DNA of 64,000 bases from contig JAMYHX010000173.1 of the NCBI GenBank assembly GCA_025529335.1, positions 1 to 64,000 of the forward strand, given 5' to 3'. This document shows, piece by piece, positions 45,261 to 58,000 of this stretch; the first letter of the stretch is position 1, and every line of letters begins with the position of its first letter. The stretch comes from Rhizopus sp. PT2906 (lineage: Eukaryota; Mucoromycota; Mucoromycetes; Mucorales; Rhizopodaceae). Both the position numbers and the translations under genes were made by a program. The notes below the pieces were generated by a model. It made no database searches, was not told where the DNA came from, and saw nothing but the letters and a program-made list of their open reading frames with translations.

Positions 45261-45806
45261 TTAACGAGTCTTGAAGTCTAAAGACGATCGATATGAGTGA
45301 CATATTTTAATAAAGAAAATCATATACTTACAATCCAAGAGGACGTTCATAGCTTCGGATTCTTCTCCGAAATCAGTGACAGCAACACAAGAGCAGCCAA
45401 CGACCTTACGGGCATTACCTTCACGATCGATCTTGCAAAGACCAGCCCATTCACCAAGCTTCTTGGCGTCAGCAACCTTGATCAAGTTGATGTTGTGTTC
45501 AGCACAGAGAGCTTCAACCAACTTGATGTATTCAGATTCGGTACAGGATTCGACGAGAACGGCCAAGTGAGCTTGACGTCTATATAAAATCATTGCTATT
45601 TAATCACACACGCTCACAAATGCAAATATACTGGCATACCTGTCCAAAGCCTTGACGGCTTCCTTTAAACCGCGAGCAAGACCATCGTGGACCAAAGCAC
45701 GACGAAGAACTTCTTGAAGAGCATCTTCAACAGACATTTGTCCAGAAGTAGCTTCAACGGCAACTTCGACTTCTTGGCTATCAATAACTTCTTCGTGGTC
45801 GGACAT
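45261..45806 (-). CDS. 40S ribosomal protein eS12
   Basis: Three exons. The start is [20 protein letters not shown], with an acidic N-terminus. The L7Ae-like fold has [20 protein letters not shown] and [12 protein letters not shown], then [40 protein letters not shown] and [20 protein letters not shown]. The last exon adds YFKTR (T plus AC across a GTAAGT...TTTAG intron), the expected fungal C-terminus. It assembles into the small-subunit beak. Biased codon usage typical of ribosomal proteins. Confidence 0.95.
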
Positions 45807-46426
45807 GCTATAGTTGAATTGTGTTAATGTCAAACTTGAACATGGCAGACGCTATCCTTTCTCCCTTCTCCCCCATTTGTCCCCCCTCCTCCTCTCTCAT
45901 CATTATTTTATCCATTCAATATGTCATCCATCGCTCTCTCTTTTATATATATATCCATCCATCCGTTATTTATAAATGATGTATACATACTTTGGGTATT
46001 CCTAACGGCGTAGAAAAAAGAGGGAGGGCCACTGTATGGCACCTGCTTCCTCCTCTTCTGTTGCAGCGCCAAAAACAGGTGTGGACTCAAGCGGAGAAAT
46101 AATATGGAGTAGTCCAGGACATATTGTCCGGTACGGACTGGCCAGCAAATCGGGGCTCTCTGTCCTATTGTTGACTGACAGCTCTCTTTCGCCCCCCCTT
46201 CCAATGCACAGCTATTTATGTGTAGAACATACAAAGGATGTCATTATATGTAAATAAGGCTATACATGAAATGTAACCTTCAAGTTCGCTCTCTCTCTCT
46301 CTCTCTCTCTCATCCTATTTAAATATAATAATTCTTTTTTATGAAAATGCTACTTTTTTCTTTATTTAAAAGACAAAATCCATGAAACGTGCACCCTCTT
46401 TCTTCATTTTTGATCCGTGTTCATCT
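45807..46426. other. Spacer with (CT)n run
   Basis: About 620 bp: eS12 promoter (pyrimidine-rich at 45850-45900), a (CT)n run at about 46288-46311, and the eS7 3' flank. The open frames at 45908-46257 on both strands are taken as chance. Confidence 0.6.
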
Positions 46427-47056
46427 TTAGAATTCGGCGTTGGCAGGGAATTCAAAAACGACGTTCTTGCCAGTGAGCTTCTTGTAGACAGCAGAGAAGG
46501 TGTCAAGCTTGTATTCAAGAGAAGTGGCATCCTTGGCATCAAGGAAGACCTTGAGAGTCTTGGAGCCATCAACCTTTTGACGGAGTCTCTTGCCAACAAT
46601 TTCAGTGGGATAAACGAGGTCGTCCAAGATAGCATCGTGAACAGCGGTCAAAGTACGGCTTCTAGGACGGGGTTGCTTGTCGTTGGAGCGACGAGTGGGG
46701 ACAGGCAAGATACGACGTTGAGCAACAAAGACAACGTGACGGTCAGAGAACTTCTTCTCGAGCTCACGAGTGAGTCTAGCTTGAATCTTGTGGAAAGCAT
46801 TGAGGCTAGGAACAGGGACAAAGATGACGATAGCCTTCTTACCACCACCGAGTTCAACCTGTCGAGAGAAAGTTAATCACTGATTTAGACAATCATAAAG
46901 TGTTATTACCTCCTTGGCAGCAGAGATTTGAAGAGCACGGAGAGCCTTCAAGTCGGGAACGCTGGTTTCGAGATCAACAAGGGCTTGAGCAACGGAGAGT
47001 TCGAACTCATTAGCAGCTGGGGCACCAGCTTTCTTAACAATCTTGTTAGAAGCCAT
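46427..47056 (-). CDS. 40S ribosomal protein eS7
   Basis: Two exons with an intron at about 46860-46910. The start is [20 protein letters not shown], then [20 protein letters not shown] and [20 protein letters not shown]. The conserved core is [40 protein letters not shown] and [20 protein letters not shown]. The end is [14 protein letters not shown]. It is a small-subunit protein needed for late maturation of 18S rRNA. Confident. Confidence 0.96.
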
Positions 47057-47527
47057 CTTTGACTGTTGATTGTATATGAAGAAATGTTAGTTCACCATGT
47101 CAATGGACTCTATTCGTTCCCTAATATTCTTTTTCACACACACACACGCACACACACACACACACGCACACACACACACACGCACGCACAATTGGAGATT
47201 AGAATGAAGAATGGCATTGTCGTGTTCATAATGTAGACACCTTTTTTTTTTTTTTCACTCGAAAAGAAAACATGTCAAATCTGTCGATAAGCAATCTAAT
47301 CCATATCAAAATTCATTCATCCATTTAATCTGATCCATCCTTTCATTCTTCATCCTAATCTCCCCTCCCCTTTATTCTCTTTCTCTTCACTATGGATTAT
47401 GATACATACGTGAAAAATAAAGGAAGGAATCTCAGCCTCACCTGGCTCACTGTTGGTTTTGTCAATCATTTCCCTTGTCCGGAAAGGCAAATAGCGGAGA
47501 TTAAAAGTTTTTTATTTTTACAATGGG
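47057..47527. other. eS7 promoter and spacer with (CA)n run
   Basis: 471 bp. An interrupted (CA)n/(CGCA) run lies at about 47138-47190, close upstream of the eS7 start; it may be in the 5' UTR or an intron of it. No gene. Confidence 0.6.
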
Positions 47528-50500
47528 TTACTTTGTGCTTTCATAGCTTTTTGCATTCACTGCTTCTATAATCGTATCAGAAGGTGGGTCAACGTGCTGT
47601 AAGGATTCGAGACGATGTATAAAGAACTCAATGTCTTTCAAAAGCCTCTTTTTCCCCTTTTCTGTCTTTATGACAATATTGGATATCTCTTTTGAGAATT
47701 GAGTTGAAAAAGAATCAAACACTTGAGACATGATAAACTAGGATACATGTCAGTTATCAATTAATATTTACATTTTCCATTTACCTTCAATTCATCCACA
47801 GGCAAATATTTAGAGAGAACCTTGTGCAGTCGAATTGTTTCTGTCACCAAAGTTTCCATATAAGCATTTACATTCTTTTCTGTTTCCTCTTCTTCATCCC
47901 ATTCAATAGACTGCATTGACTTTACGTGGGCATTAAAACGCTCGTTCATGATTGCCACTAGCTTTTTATGAATTTCACTTTGATGATTTGAATAATCTTC
48001 CACAATGCGATCGAACTCTGAAACTAAATTGTTGTTTTGTTCAATCAATGGATATATGCATTTGTTCAGTTTTGGGATAAGCACGATCATGACACCTATC
48101 GACTGTGAAGCTAATGCCAAATGCTTTGCCGTAATATTCTTTAATCCTGCTGACTGCATCGCTCCTGCTCCTAATATGACCTGACAAACTCTCGAATTGA
48201 ACAGCTATATGAAAAAAAAAGGTCAGCATACCATCCAATTAATAAAATGTCAAACAAAAACCTTGAGTAACCCGATCAGCTTTTGAACAATATCAATTGC
48301 AATATTTTCCAAGTTATAAACACATTTGGTATAATCTTGAAACATTTTGAGTATAAGCAAAGTACAGCCAACCACATAAAAGCTCTGCCCGTCAATCATC
48401 AAATGCTTCTTACTGCTCTTTTCCTGTTTATCTTCACCGGCTTCATCCACCAAATGAGTCACGTTACCATCACAGAGTTGGTTGACGATCGTCTGGAATT
48501 CAAAGGGTACCTCGCTTACGGCCCATTGCTCATTTTCGATCAGCTGGGTCTCCTGTTTGACACGTTCCATGTGGAAATGATCAACAAACGATCGCTGTTG
48601 GCTCGTGATGAGGTTGCGCAGACCACGACTGCTAGAGTATACCTCGCACTGAGCCACAAACGTGTCGAGAACACGCGATAAACGATAAAAGTCTGTTGGA
48701 TTCAACAGCGCGTTTTGTTCGTTTCTGGATACAATCAGCTTTCTACATTGAGCTTGAGCGAGTTCTGCAACAGCAGAGACAACATCTGATGACTCCTGTT
48801 CGAGCTCAGGTGTCAGTTGTGGGGTGAACATAGTGTGGTAGGCAGATGCTCGAAGGATAGCTTGAATGAGGATCGAAAGAACGTTTAGTAGCATTTGAAA
48901 AAAGGAAACAAAGGGCATCGCTTTCAGTTGTCTTGTGAATCCCTGTTCGGATGTATCTGTAGTGCCACCTAACGGATGTTGTTTCCTAACCATATCCTTG
49001 ATCTCTACCAACAATCGCTCTTTGTAATTTTGAAGCGTCGACAACATCGTATCTGTGCGAATGAGGCCCTTGATGTTTCGCAAGAGCTTCTCGGACAGAT
49101 CATTTTCGATCGTGTTCTCTTGTACATCCAACATAGTCAGCTCTTTTTTTACATTATTCAAGTGAAATGAAAAATCAGATAGCAAAAGACTCAAAAAGTC
49201 ATGTTGCATCATGACGCTCACAGACTTTTGCATCTCGTCTAGCTCGCTTGAGAAATTTGCCAGTGACTTTATACCACCGAGTCCTTGTTCAGGATCATCA
49301 AGGGCGTCCTTTGTGGTCTGTATGAGATCAAGTGCTGCAAAGTAATCGCCTTCAGTGAGTAATGCTTGGATCGTAGGTTGCACTGTTCTTATGTTCTTTA
49401 CGGCCACCACAATGTTGTAAAGTTTCTCCAAGTTTCTCTTTCTGACTTGGAGTCGAATGACTTCTAGTCCATCTTTACATTCAGTATCCTGGATCCGTTT
49501 CATCTTTTGTCGAATGGTATGAATCTGAGATATACAATCCACAGTCTGTTGATGTAAGGCTTGTAGGTTTGACAATGCTTCAAAGAACGAAGAGGATCTG
49601 TTTTCAATTTCACGCAAGAGATGAATCTCAACTGTATCCAAGTAATAAGACAACTTCTCCTGCAGAATGGTCAGTACAGGCCCGCTATTGCTTTCGACAA
49701 TGTTGGCACCTTCACAGACAGTGTCAAACACCTGAGGGTTCTCGAGAAGAAAATCGGGCTCGAAAAAGATGGACGGTACATTCTCGAGCATAGGCAGCTC
49801 TCGAGGTGGTGTCTTTGATACGTCATCGTCCAACAGACTTTCACTTGACAATATATGTTGAGGAGGTAAACTGTAAGGGTTTCTGCCTCGTTTTGAAATC
49901 GCCTGAGCCTGTTGTTCTTCATCTTGTTCTTGTTCTTGTATTGCTGCGTCCAGTAACTTTCGGTTGTTGCTGTATCTTTCAAAGACAGGTCCAATATGGC
50001 TCAGATAGGTTTCAAAATCGGTTGGCCTTATCCGAGGAATAGTCGCGTGTGCTACTGGAGGAATGTCTGCCTTGGTTGGCTTGTAGACGTCTTGAGAGCG
50101 TTTTGCGGGATCGTTCAGAACACCTTATTTATCTTTTTGTTTTAGTTTTTCCAATAAATTAGGGACGAATTCATGTGAATTGCTGTTGTTGAGAATTACC
50201 TGAGATTGCATTAAAGCCAATATCTTGAGTTGTCCAAGGCAAAACATTTTCACTGATGGTACTGAAGCTTGAATAGTTGGAATGATGACGTGCATGATGC
50301 CCTGCTGTCAGTCTACTAAGAGTTCTGCCATATGAAGCTGCAGAGCGTATAGATGGGGGTTTGCTATTGTTGCTGTTGTTGTTGTTATTGTTGTTATATT
50401 CTTCGCGTGCATAGGGTCGCTCTCGAGCAAGTGGTCGAATGGTAGGTGCATTTGTATTTACTGGAGAGGTTGATTGACTTGTATTGGCTGAAGTCGATGC

Positions 50501-50557
50501 TTTTTGAAATGTACTTTCCGAAGAAGCTTCTGAAGGCGGTGAAGCATTAGAGGGCAT
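47528..50557 (-). CDS. vps54: GARP complex subunit Vps54
   Basis: Tethers endosome-derived vesicles at the trans-Golgi together with Vps51-53. Four exons: about 50557-50207, 50126-48271, about 48206-47787 and about 47740-47528. The N-terminus (residues 1-120) is Ser/Asn-rich with a polyAsn run. It is followed by ATIPRIRPTDFETYLSHIGP, then LENVPSIFFEPDFLLENPQV, the start of the coiled-coil tethering region, and helix-rich sequence such as LSYYLDTVEIHLLREIENRS. The C-terminal Vps54 domain begins KLFNSRVCQVILGAGAMQSA and continues AGLKNITAKHLALASQSIGV. The end is IIEAVNAKSYESTK. Long ORF and clean introns make this a confident call. Confidence 0.9.
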
Positions 50558-50911
50558 TCCTTTCCCTCTCTCTGATTATTGTGTGTATTTAAGAAAAAAA
50601 GATGTATTGAAATACCGAAGAAAGTCAATCTGAAACGTATCTGTACCTTGTTTAACCAATAATATCAGCCCATTACTATTTTCACTATGTCTCTTCTTTA
50701 TAAATAAACTAAGTACGACTACTAAAGGTAGGAACTAAACTAAAAGAAAGCATCTAAAGAAAGACTCTACATTAAGGACTTTTTCAATAGACCACATTAT
50801 TTTGATTACGACTGCAAAGCAAAAACATATCCAATCATATTTCGTCATTTAAAAAATTTCAAGTGAGAGAAAAAAAAAAAAAAGTTTTCTTTTTCTCTCT
50901 GTAAAGCAACT
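50558..50911. other. Divergent promoter region
   Basis: 354 bp between the heads of the Vps54 and Bye1-like genes; AT-rich with an A run before the second gene. No gene. Confidence 0.6.
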
Positions 50912-53688
50912 ATGGATATTCACAACATTGACGACTTTTTAAATTTGCAGGATCAGAATGAGATCAATTTATTGGCAGCAGAAGGAATAGCCCCTATTCA
51001 ACATAATGAATCCGAATGGCACTCAGTTACCAGCACGCCGTCGGATTCCTTTCCTACAGCCAACAACATCTTATATGGTACAGAGGATTGTAATGATAAT
51101 AACCATAATAGTAGTAATGAACCTAGTAATAATAATAGCAATAATTGGGGCTTTGGATTAGGCTTTAATTTTATGCATGACAACAATAACAATGTCGATG
51201 CTAATAATTTCATAACTCCTGATTCATTACTTAAACAACCTCAAATACAACAACAACAACAACAACAACAACAACAGCAACAACCATCAGAACAAAGAGT
51301 GACACGTTCTCGTTCGATTACGCTCAACACAACCCCTACAGTCACATATAAAAAGAAAAAGTCAAGAGCTAAAAAGCTTTACTGTATCTGTCAACAACCG
51401 TATAATGGTAAGCCTATGGTTCAATGTGATCGTTGCGAGGAATGGTAAGTTGTTTAGAAAATACTGCATTGAATCATATTAATGAGTTCTAGGTTTCATT
51501 GTGCTTGTGTTGGCTTTGACCCTGATGCAGAGGAAGAAGATATTGATTGGATATGTCAAAAATGTGAACAAGGTAAGCATTTATGCATGTATACACGTAT
51601 ACACACAAGTGCACATGTGAGAGAAGGAATTATGTTTATTATTCAATACATCCTTGTGTTTTTATGTAATCTTGATTTTTCTCCCTGTTTCTCTTTGTTG
51701 TTAAAGAGAGAAAGAGAGTGTGAGAAAAACAAAGCTTCTTTTTATGGATGTGATAAACTACATTATAAGCTACATGGTTATGATATGTATATACACTATC
51801 AGAGAGAAAGAAAGGGCAGCCTGTGCACATGTCCATTGTTGCCCCCCTTCTGTGTATGTGTGATGTGTGGTGTAGTTGTGTGTGTCATGTATATATATAT
51901 ATATATATTGTGTGTGTGTGTGTGTGTGTATGTGTGTATACATGTATATGTATGTACACAACAATCGTAATAAAATACGGTATTAAACTCTTTATTTTCT
52001 CTATCTTCCTTTTCCCCAATTTCTATTTGAACTTATTAGAAACTCAACAAACACCAGCAAGTGACAACAACAACGGTGAAGTAGCGCCAACCGACAACAC
52101 GCGTCAGACAAGATCAAGACAACAATCAACATGCTTATACAAAGGCTGTAACAATCATACGCGAGCTGATTCTTATTGCAGTGATGTATGTGCCCGAAAA
52201 GACGAACAAGGAACACCAGCGGTACGTCGTAACACCAAGAAAAAGGAAACCCCACCACCACCACCACCACCTGAAGAAAGCGAAAAGGAAGAAGCTCAAG
52301 AAAGTTCAACGCCCAATTCACCCAGTCAAATGACAGCAGACGAAAACCCAGTACGTCGAAACGTGATCAAGAACATGACAGGCATCTTGAAGACAATTAT
52401 GGAATCTGCAGTTCAAAAGAATCCCGAGTTGTTTAACGTCGGAGAGATTCCAGAAAGAGCAGAAAATTTGGCTAGGTCAATTGAAAGCACAATGCTCGAG
52501 CAACTGGGCGATACGAAAGGACGCCAGCGTACATGTGGTGAGCCTTACAAGAACAAGTTTCGATCCTTGCTTCATAATTTAAAGGACAAGGCCAACCAAA
52601 ATTTCCAGTTACGCGTAGTGGCAGGTGATCTAACCCCATTGGAACTCATCAAGATGTCATCGGAAGATATGGCAAATCCAGAACTCAAGTCCATGTCGGA
52701 AGTGCTTCGTCAAAAGAGTTTGAAGAATTCGATTCTAAAGATTGAAAATGTGCCTATTATCAAAAAGATACATAAAGGAGACATCATCATGATACCAAAC
52801 AAAGAAGAAAAGAACCAAGATGACTTTTATAAGGAGCCTCTGTTAGAGAATAAAAACAGTAGCAGTAACCAGCAGGAAATACCTGTGAGTGACACTGTAG
52901 ATCACACAAGCACAAAGTCGGCTGAGCCCATGGATGATATATTGGCCCGAATTGGAGTTACAAACCAGGAAGATCAAAGACGAGATCCTTCCAGTTTAAA
53001 TACAGGTCATCGAGCAAAAAAGAGAAAAGTCACTGTGGATGTAGAAACATTGTTGGGTGAAGAGGAAGAAACTCCATTTGTGGTTGAGGAAGTGGATACA
53101 ACTGAGCTCGAAAATCAAGAATCCGATCAGAAAGATCAAACTGAAGAACCAGAAGCAATGGAGCAAGACGAAAAAGAAGAAGAGATACCTAGCATTTGGC
53201 AAGGAAAGGTAAACATGCCACAGGTAGCTGAATTTGAAGCATGTGCAAGGCAGGTGGGAGGAAGACAGCTGAATGCTGAAGAATGGAAGGAAGTTCTGTC
53301 ACCTACCATGTGGATAGAAGGAAGAATCCCATCTGATCGAGTCACAAATTATATAACACAGACACAATACTCAAGTAGTCGAGAGATTGTATTGATTCAA
53401 GTAGAAGCACAGAATAGGCAGGCGGAGCCAAGTTTAAATGAAGGACAGGCACAAACATTATTAAATTATCTCCAGACACGACAAAGATATGCGGTCGTGG
53501 GACATAACAAGACCAAGATTAAAGACTTTTATTTGATTCCGCTGCAAAAGGTGCAGCAAATACCAGATTGGCTTTATGTTGTTAGAGTAGAAGAGACTAA
53601 AAGAGATGCAGATTTATTCTTGGGCGTTTTAGTACTTCAAAGAACCAAACAACAACAGCCTGTTTCATTTCATTATCCCTCTTACTAA
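50912..53688 (+). CDS. PHD/TFIIS-like/SPOC transcription factor (Bye1-like)
   Basis: Three exons: 50912-51444, 51493-51572 and 52040-53688. Layout: Asn- and Gln-rich N-terminus; a PHD finger with CICQQPYNGKPMVQCDRCEE and WFHCACVGF...WICQKCEQ, split by an intron inside the Trp codon; a small Cys cluster (CLYKGCNNHTRADSYCSDVC); a TFIIS-like central domain with GEPYKNKFRSLLHNLKDKAN and the following LTPLELIKMSSEDMANPELK; a basic NLS (RAKKRKV); an acidic region; and a C-terminal SPOC domain starting IWQGKVNMPQVAEFEACARQ. This is the order in yeast Bye1 and animal PHF3/DIDO, which bind H3K4me3 and RNA polymerase II during elongation. The 467-nt second intron is unusually long for this window. Confidence 0.92.
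51885..51945 (+). repeat. (TA)n and (GT)n runs in the long intron of the Bye1-like gene
   Basis: A TATATA tract at about 51888-51909 and a GTGTGT tract at about 51909-51931, inside the 467-nt intron. They make overlapping shadow frames but no gene. Confidence 0.85.
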
Positions 53689-54206
53689 TTTATTGTGCCA
53701 ATAAAAAATTAGTGTAACTTTTTGTTGTCGCCATGTGGGGGTGCATGATGAGTGGATGTTGTGCAAAGAAAAATAAAAAATAAAAATAAACAATTTCAAA
53801 AGTGGCAATGACAGTGGTCATAGTGACAGCTGCTATGGTAATGGCAAACAGGGAGAAAAAGGGGGCAGTAATGAAGTATAGGATTAATGAGATGCATGAT
53901 TATTTGCAACCAGTGAAGAATGAATGAAGGGATCTACAGGTCAAGTTTGTTTACATGTGACGGGACTTGAGAAATGATGGTAACTCGGAAAGAGCGTAAA
54001 GGATAAACTATAAATATTCTTTATTGTTAATTTCCTTTCTCTCTCTCCCCCCCTTCTTTTTACTCCTTTTTTGTAATTTTTTATTTAGAAATAGATTATC
54101 AATAGATATATATATAAAGACTATTTATCTCTTCCCTCTTTCTTCTATTTCTTTTCTTGAACCGTTTTTGTAAATATTATTTATGTATATTCTATAGACA
54201 CAAACT
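53689..54206. other. Spacer, no gene seen
   Basis: 518 bp between two plus-strand genes. Pyrimidine-rich around 54035-54060 before the next gene. No supported open frame. Confidence 0.6.
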
Positions 54207-55061
54207 ATGTTAGCCATTGCAAATACAAATACCCCCACAGTAAACAATTCAACACGTCTTGGTAAGTGATTAATATACATTTTCTTATTTAATTATTAAT
54301 AATATCTTCCAGTTTCATTCTTTTTGAAAAAGAAAAAAAGCAGCTGGTCTCTACGCTCTTTTTCAAAAAATAAAAAAATATTTACTCATATAAGCACATC
54401 TGCATCATCCTTACCGATATACACAACTCAAGATGAGGATTATACCTTACCTCCAAGCTATGATGATAAATCTCATCCTTGGGCGTTTCAATTTCCAAAA
54501 TTCATGACGAGCCGTGTCATTCATCCAAGAGAAGAAGAAGGTCGGGAAGAATTACCTGACTACGAATGCACAGTTGAAAAGATGGGCTCGGCTTATGTTA
54601 AATGCGAAATGACTGAACCTGGTGTTCGATCAACAAATAGATCGTGGAGGTAAGAGCCAGACTCTTTTTAAGGTGAACGGTTTATAAATAGATAAGCATA
54701 TAGGTTCCTGTATTTACAGGTCCGTGGTACAATGATACTAGGTTATAAACACAACCCCAAGCATGAAAGACGTACACAGCCTATATGGATACATTCTATG
54801 CAAGGAGCGCAAATTACTGTGGCAACTGATTACATGAAGCACCGACATGTTCTGCGTTTGCAAATCGCTAATGGACCCCAATTATTGATCAAGACTCAAA
54901 CAGACGCAGATAAAATGAATTGGATAGATGCAATTGAAAGTTCAATCAATATAAGCACCGATATCGACTACAGAGATATGCCTCAATTTATCACTTTACG
55001 CGTTAGGCATCGTCGTCACCATAATAGAGATCGTCGTCCAATGGAAGAAACACTGGTCTAA
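54207..55061 (+). CDS. PH-domain protein with a PPxY motif
   Basis: Three exons from ATG 54207: a short first exon (MLAIANTNTPTVNNSTRL), a second from VSFFLKKKKSSWSLRSFSKN to SWR, and a third starting FLYLQVRGTMILGYKHNPK. The PH domain runs from about DYECTVEKMGSAYVKCEMTE through SWRFLYLQVRGTMILGYKHN to TDADKMNWIDAIESSINIST, with the usual C-terminal helix Trp. Upstream of it is YTLPPSYDD, whose PPSY matches the PPxY ligand of WW domains such as Rsp5/Nedd4 ligases. The tail is Arg/His-rich (VRHRRHHNRDRRPMEETLV). It probably acts at membranes. Related to fungal PH proteins of unknown role; WW binding is inference. Confidence 0.72.
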
Positions 55062-55305
55062 AAGTCACGTGGACTATATTAAGGAGCAGAAAAAAAAACA
55101 TTTGTATTTGATAGGATGATTTTTCTCTTTTTTTTTTTTTTTTTTTTCTGTTGTCCTCTCTCTCTCTCTCTTTTTGTTTTCTTTTAAAGAAAAAAAAAAG
55201 ACAAAAGAAGAAAAAATAAACATTCTTTTTCTCTTTTTATCTTTCTTTCTGTTCTTTTGTTGTAAACAACCTCGGCTCTATTTATAACAATACCCAACTT
55301 ACATT

Positions 55306-56625
55306 ATGAATGGACAAATTCCCCACCCCAACGTAACTACTTCACTCGATATAAATAACGGACAAGAAGGACAAAGCAACTTATTGTTAGAAGATAATAC
55401 TTCTAATATTAACTGGAGGGATGAACTATCAGTAGCGGATAGAACTCAATTTATTACCCAATTGTAAAGCCTTATCTGTTTTCACTATATATCATTTTAA
55501 TTCCTTTTTTATGTGTAGAAGTTTAGCATTGAAACGTTTATCACCTAATACTTCCGATACTGAAACCCGTGGTGTGGCTAGTAGCTTTGAGGCAGGCTTA
55601 TACCAACGCTGTAACAGCAAGGTAAAATCGAGATATATATATATAGAGATGATCATAAACTAACATCGTGCCTATAGAATGAGTATATCATGGCTCATGC
55701 AAAAAAGTTTCAGCAAATAAAGGACCAAATCGCAAGTAATAGTCAACAAGTTAATTTTCTTCAGCAACCTGCTTTTAATTCCAACCAATCTTTTGGCTCT
55801 CAATCATTTGTTTACAACCGTCCTAGGCCTGTACTCTCGCAGCAACAATTTCAGTTCTACTTTGCTCGTCAGATGGCTCTTCAGCAACAACAACAGCAGC
55901 AACAATATCTGCAGCAACAGTATTCTCCAAACATGACTTATGAACCTTTGGTATCTACCCCTTCTCTTACTCCTTCGAGTACAGCGAGTAGTAGTGTCAA
56001 CACTATCGTGACCAATGGTATGAACAGACTGGATCAACAACAAATGTACGCATTCAATCCAAACTTGATGCGCCCTGTTCAACAGCAAGGTATGATCAAT
56101 TCTGAGTTCATGATGCAAAACAGACCATTCCCGCAAAAGCAGCAGCCAGATGTTATGTTACAAAGACCCCCTATGAAGTACCCAGCAGCAACAGGAGTGA
56201 CACCGACAAAGATGAGTCCTGCGGCTATTGTAAAGCAATTGGATGAAACTGTGCGTAAGACTAAAGGTAGGTACATATCATAAGTGCGTATGTCCTCGAG
56301 ATTCACTTTTTTCAGCAGTAACTGGAGCATTCATTGAAAGTCTGAGTGGTCAAGATAAAGCGGTTATAAGAGAACAAATTCAGCAAATGAAAGCAATGTA
56401 CGATAAATTGGATCACCTATTACCTATCTTTTTATCAAGGACGGGTAATTATGAAGCAACAAGAAGAATTATTTTAATGAAGCATATGCTGGAAGATCAA
56501 GTGAATTTGCTTCCTCAAGACAAGTACATTATCAATTTGGATAATGTCTATAAACTAAGAGAGCAGCTTAATGGTTACTTTACTTGGATCAGAAATACCA
56601 TGGGTATGGGTCATCCTTTACAGAT

Positions 56626-56658
<33 letters not shown>

Positions 56659-57925
56659 TAATCAACAACAACAACAACAACAATACATACAGCAATTAAC
56701 ACAACAACAGCTAACACAACAGCAATTAACGCAACAGCAACTATCACAACAACAGTTAACTCAACAACAACTAACTCAGCAACAATTGTTGCAGAGCCAT
56801 TTATTATTACAACAACAACAGCTGCAGCTACTATCCCAGTCGCAATTAATGCAACCTCATCTCGCACAATCACAGTTACCTCAGCCTCCGCAGTTATCTC
56901 AGGAACAACCACAGACACAACCGCAGCAACAGCAACACCATCAGCAGATGTTACAGCAACTGATGGATGATAAGCTAATACAATCATCGCAATCACAGAG
57001 TCAGCAACCACCTTCCTTACCGCCATCATATATGGGACAACAGCAGATAAATAATAGCAGTAACACTATGGTCTCTATGCCTGAAACATCAGTAGCACCA
57101 TCAACACCACCGATGACTATGAAGAGAAACAGCATTGATTTAAAGCTACCTCCTTCAAAAAAGCAACGTGGTGCTAAATCAAGTACTTCTTCACCCGTTA
57201 TGAATCGAAAGAATGACTCTGCACCTTCTTTAGTACATTCTCAATTGCCCAATTCCCAGAATCAAATGCAACAACAACAACAACAACAACAACAGCAGCA
57301 GCAGCAGCAACCAATCATTCCCACAGGTATTCCTGTCAAAGAAGGTATGCCGTTGAATCAACATGAGATGCAATTACAGGCATTCTATATGGCAGCTGTT
57401 GAAGCAGGTATTCCAAAAGATATTATCAATCTTTTACCACCGAAAGCTCTCCAGCGTAATTGGTTATTACAGCAAGCAGCACAAGGAAGGATACCTTTGT
57501 TACCTCAGCAACAACAACAGATACAGTATACACTAGATGCATATATCGATAATGCCAAAGCAACTCTAAATATGAAAAAGGAAGCGATACCCTCCAGCAA
57601 GACGGATACTAGTACAGCTACAACTTTAGTCAATGATTCACTAGATGTTAAGCAATTGGGTAGCTATCTAAAAGAAGGATACAAGGACGAAACCTTTGGA
57701 GCACCCGATCTTGGTAGCCTAACCGAATTGACCAATGTCATGAAGCAACAAGAAGATGAAGCAGCAACGACAGCAATAAACCCCACAGATGAAGATAACT
57801 TTCATACCTGGGTTGAAACCGACTTGGATATTGGACTTGACTGGGATGCTAATGAGTTTGTAAAGTTTGATGATAATGAATCTGAAAAGTTAATTGATGA
57901 CAGTGGGAAATTATGTGCTGTCTAA
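55306..57925 (+). CDS. Mediator tail subunit Med15/Gal11-like
   Basis: Four exons: 55306-55463, 55519-55621, 55678-56266 and 56316-57925. The first 100 residues contain a KIX-like three-helix domain: INWRDELSVADRTQFITQLS, then LALKRLSPNTSDTETRGVAS and SFEAGLYQRCNSKNEYIMAH. This is the activator-binding domain of Med15/Gal11. The rest is dominated by Gln runs in CAA/CAG codons, with Leu-Thr-Gln repeats (QQLTQQQL units, 56690-56790) and Met/Pro-rich linkers. A structured helical region (ALQRNWLLQQAAQGRIPLLP) and an acidic C-terminus (WVETDLDIGLDWDANEFVKF) follow. It recruits RNA polymerase II to activators. The C-terminal Med15 conserved region is weak, so the family call rests mostly on the KIX domain. 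Confidence 0.8.
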
Positions 57926-58000
57926 GAAAAAAAAAATATACATATATTTCCCTTTTTTCTTCTTTTTTTTCTTTTTTTTTTCATATTATCCTCTACATCA

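Noticed and set aside
46382..46876. 164-codon plus-strand frame opposite eS7
   Set aside because: Long antisense frame created by biased ribosomal-protein codon usage.
48283..48681. 132-codon plus-strand frame opposite Vps54
   Set aside because: Antisense shadow of a conserved exon; no independent support.
51823..52039. In-frame upstream start for the last exon of the Bye1-like gene
   Set aside because: The stretch is microsatellite sequence within the long intron; good splice sites join 51572 to 52040.
56589..57029. Minus-strand frame rich in Val/Ala opposite the Med15-like gene
   Set aside because: It is the antisense of the CAA/CAG repeats; composition is that of a repeat shadow.
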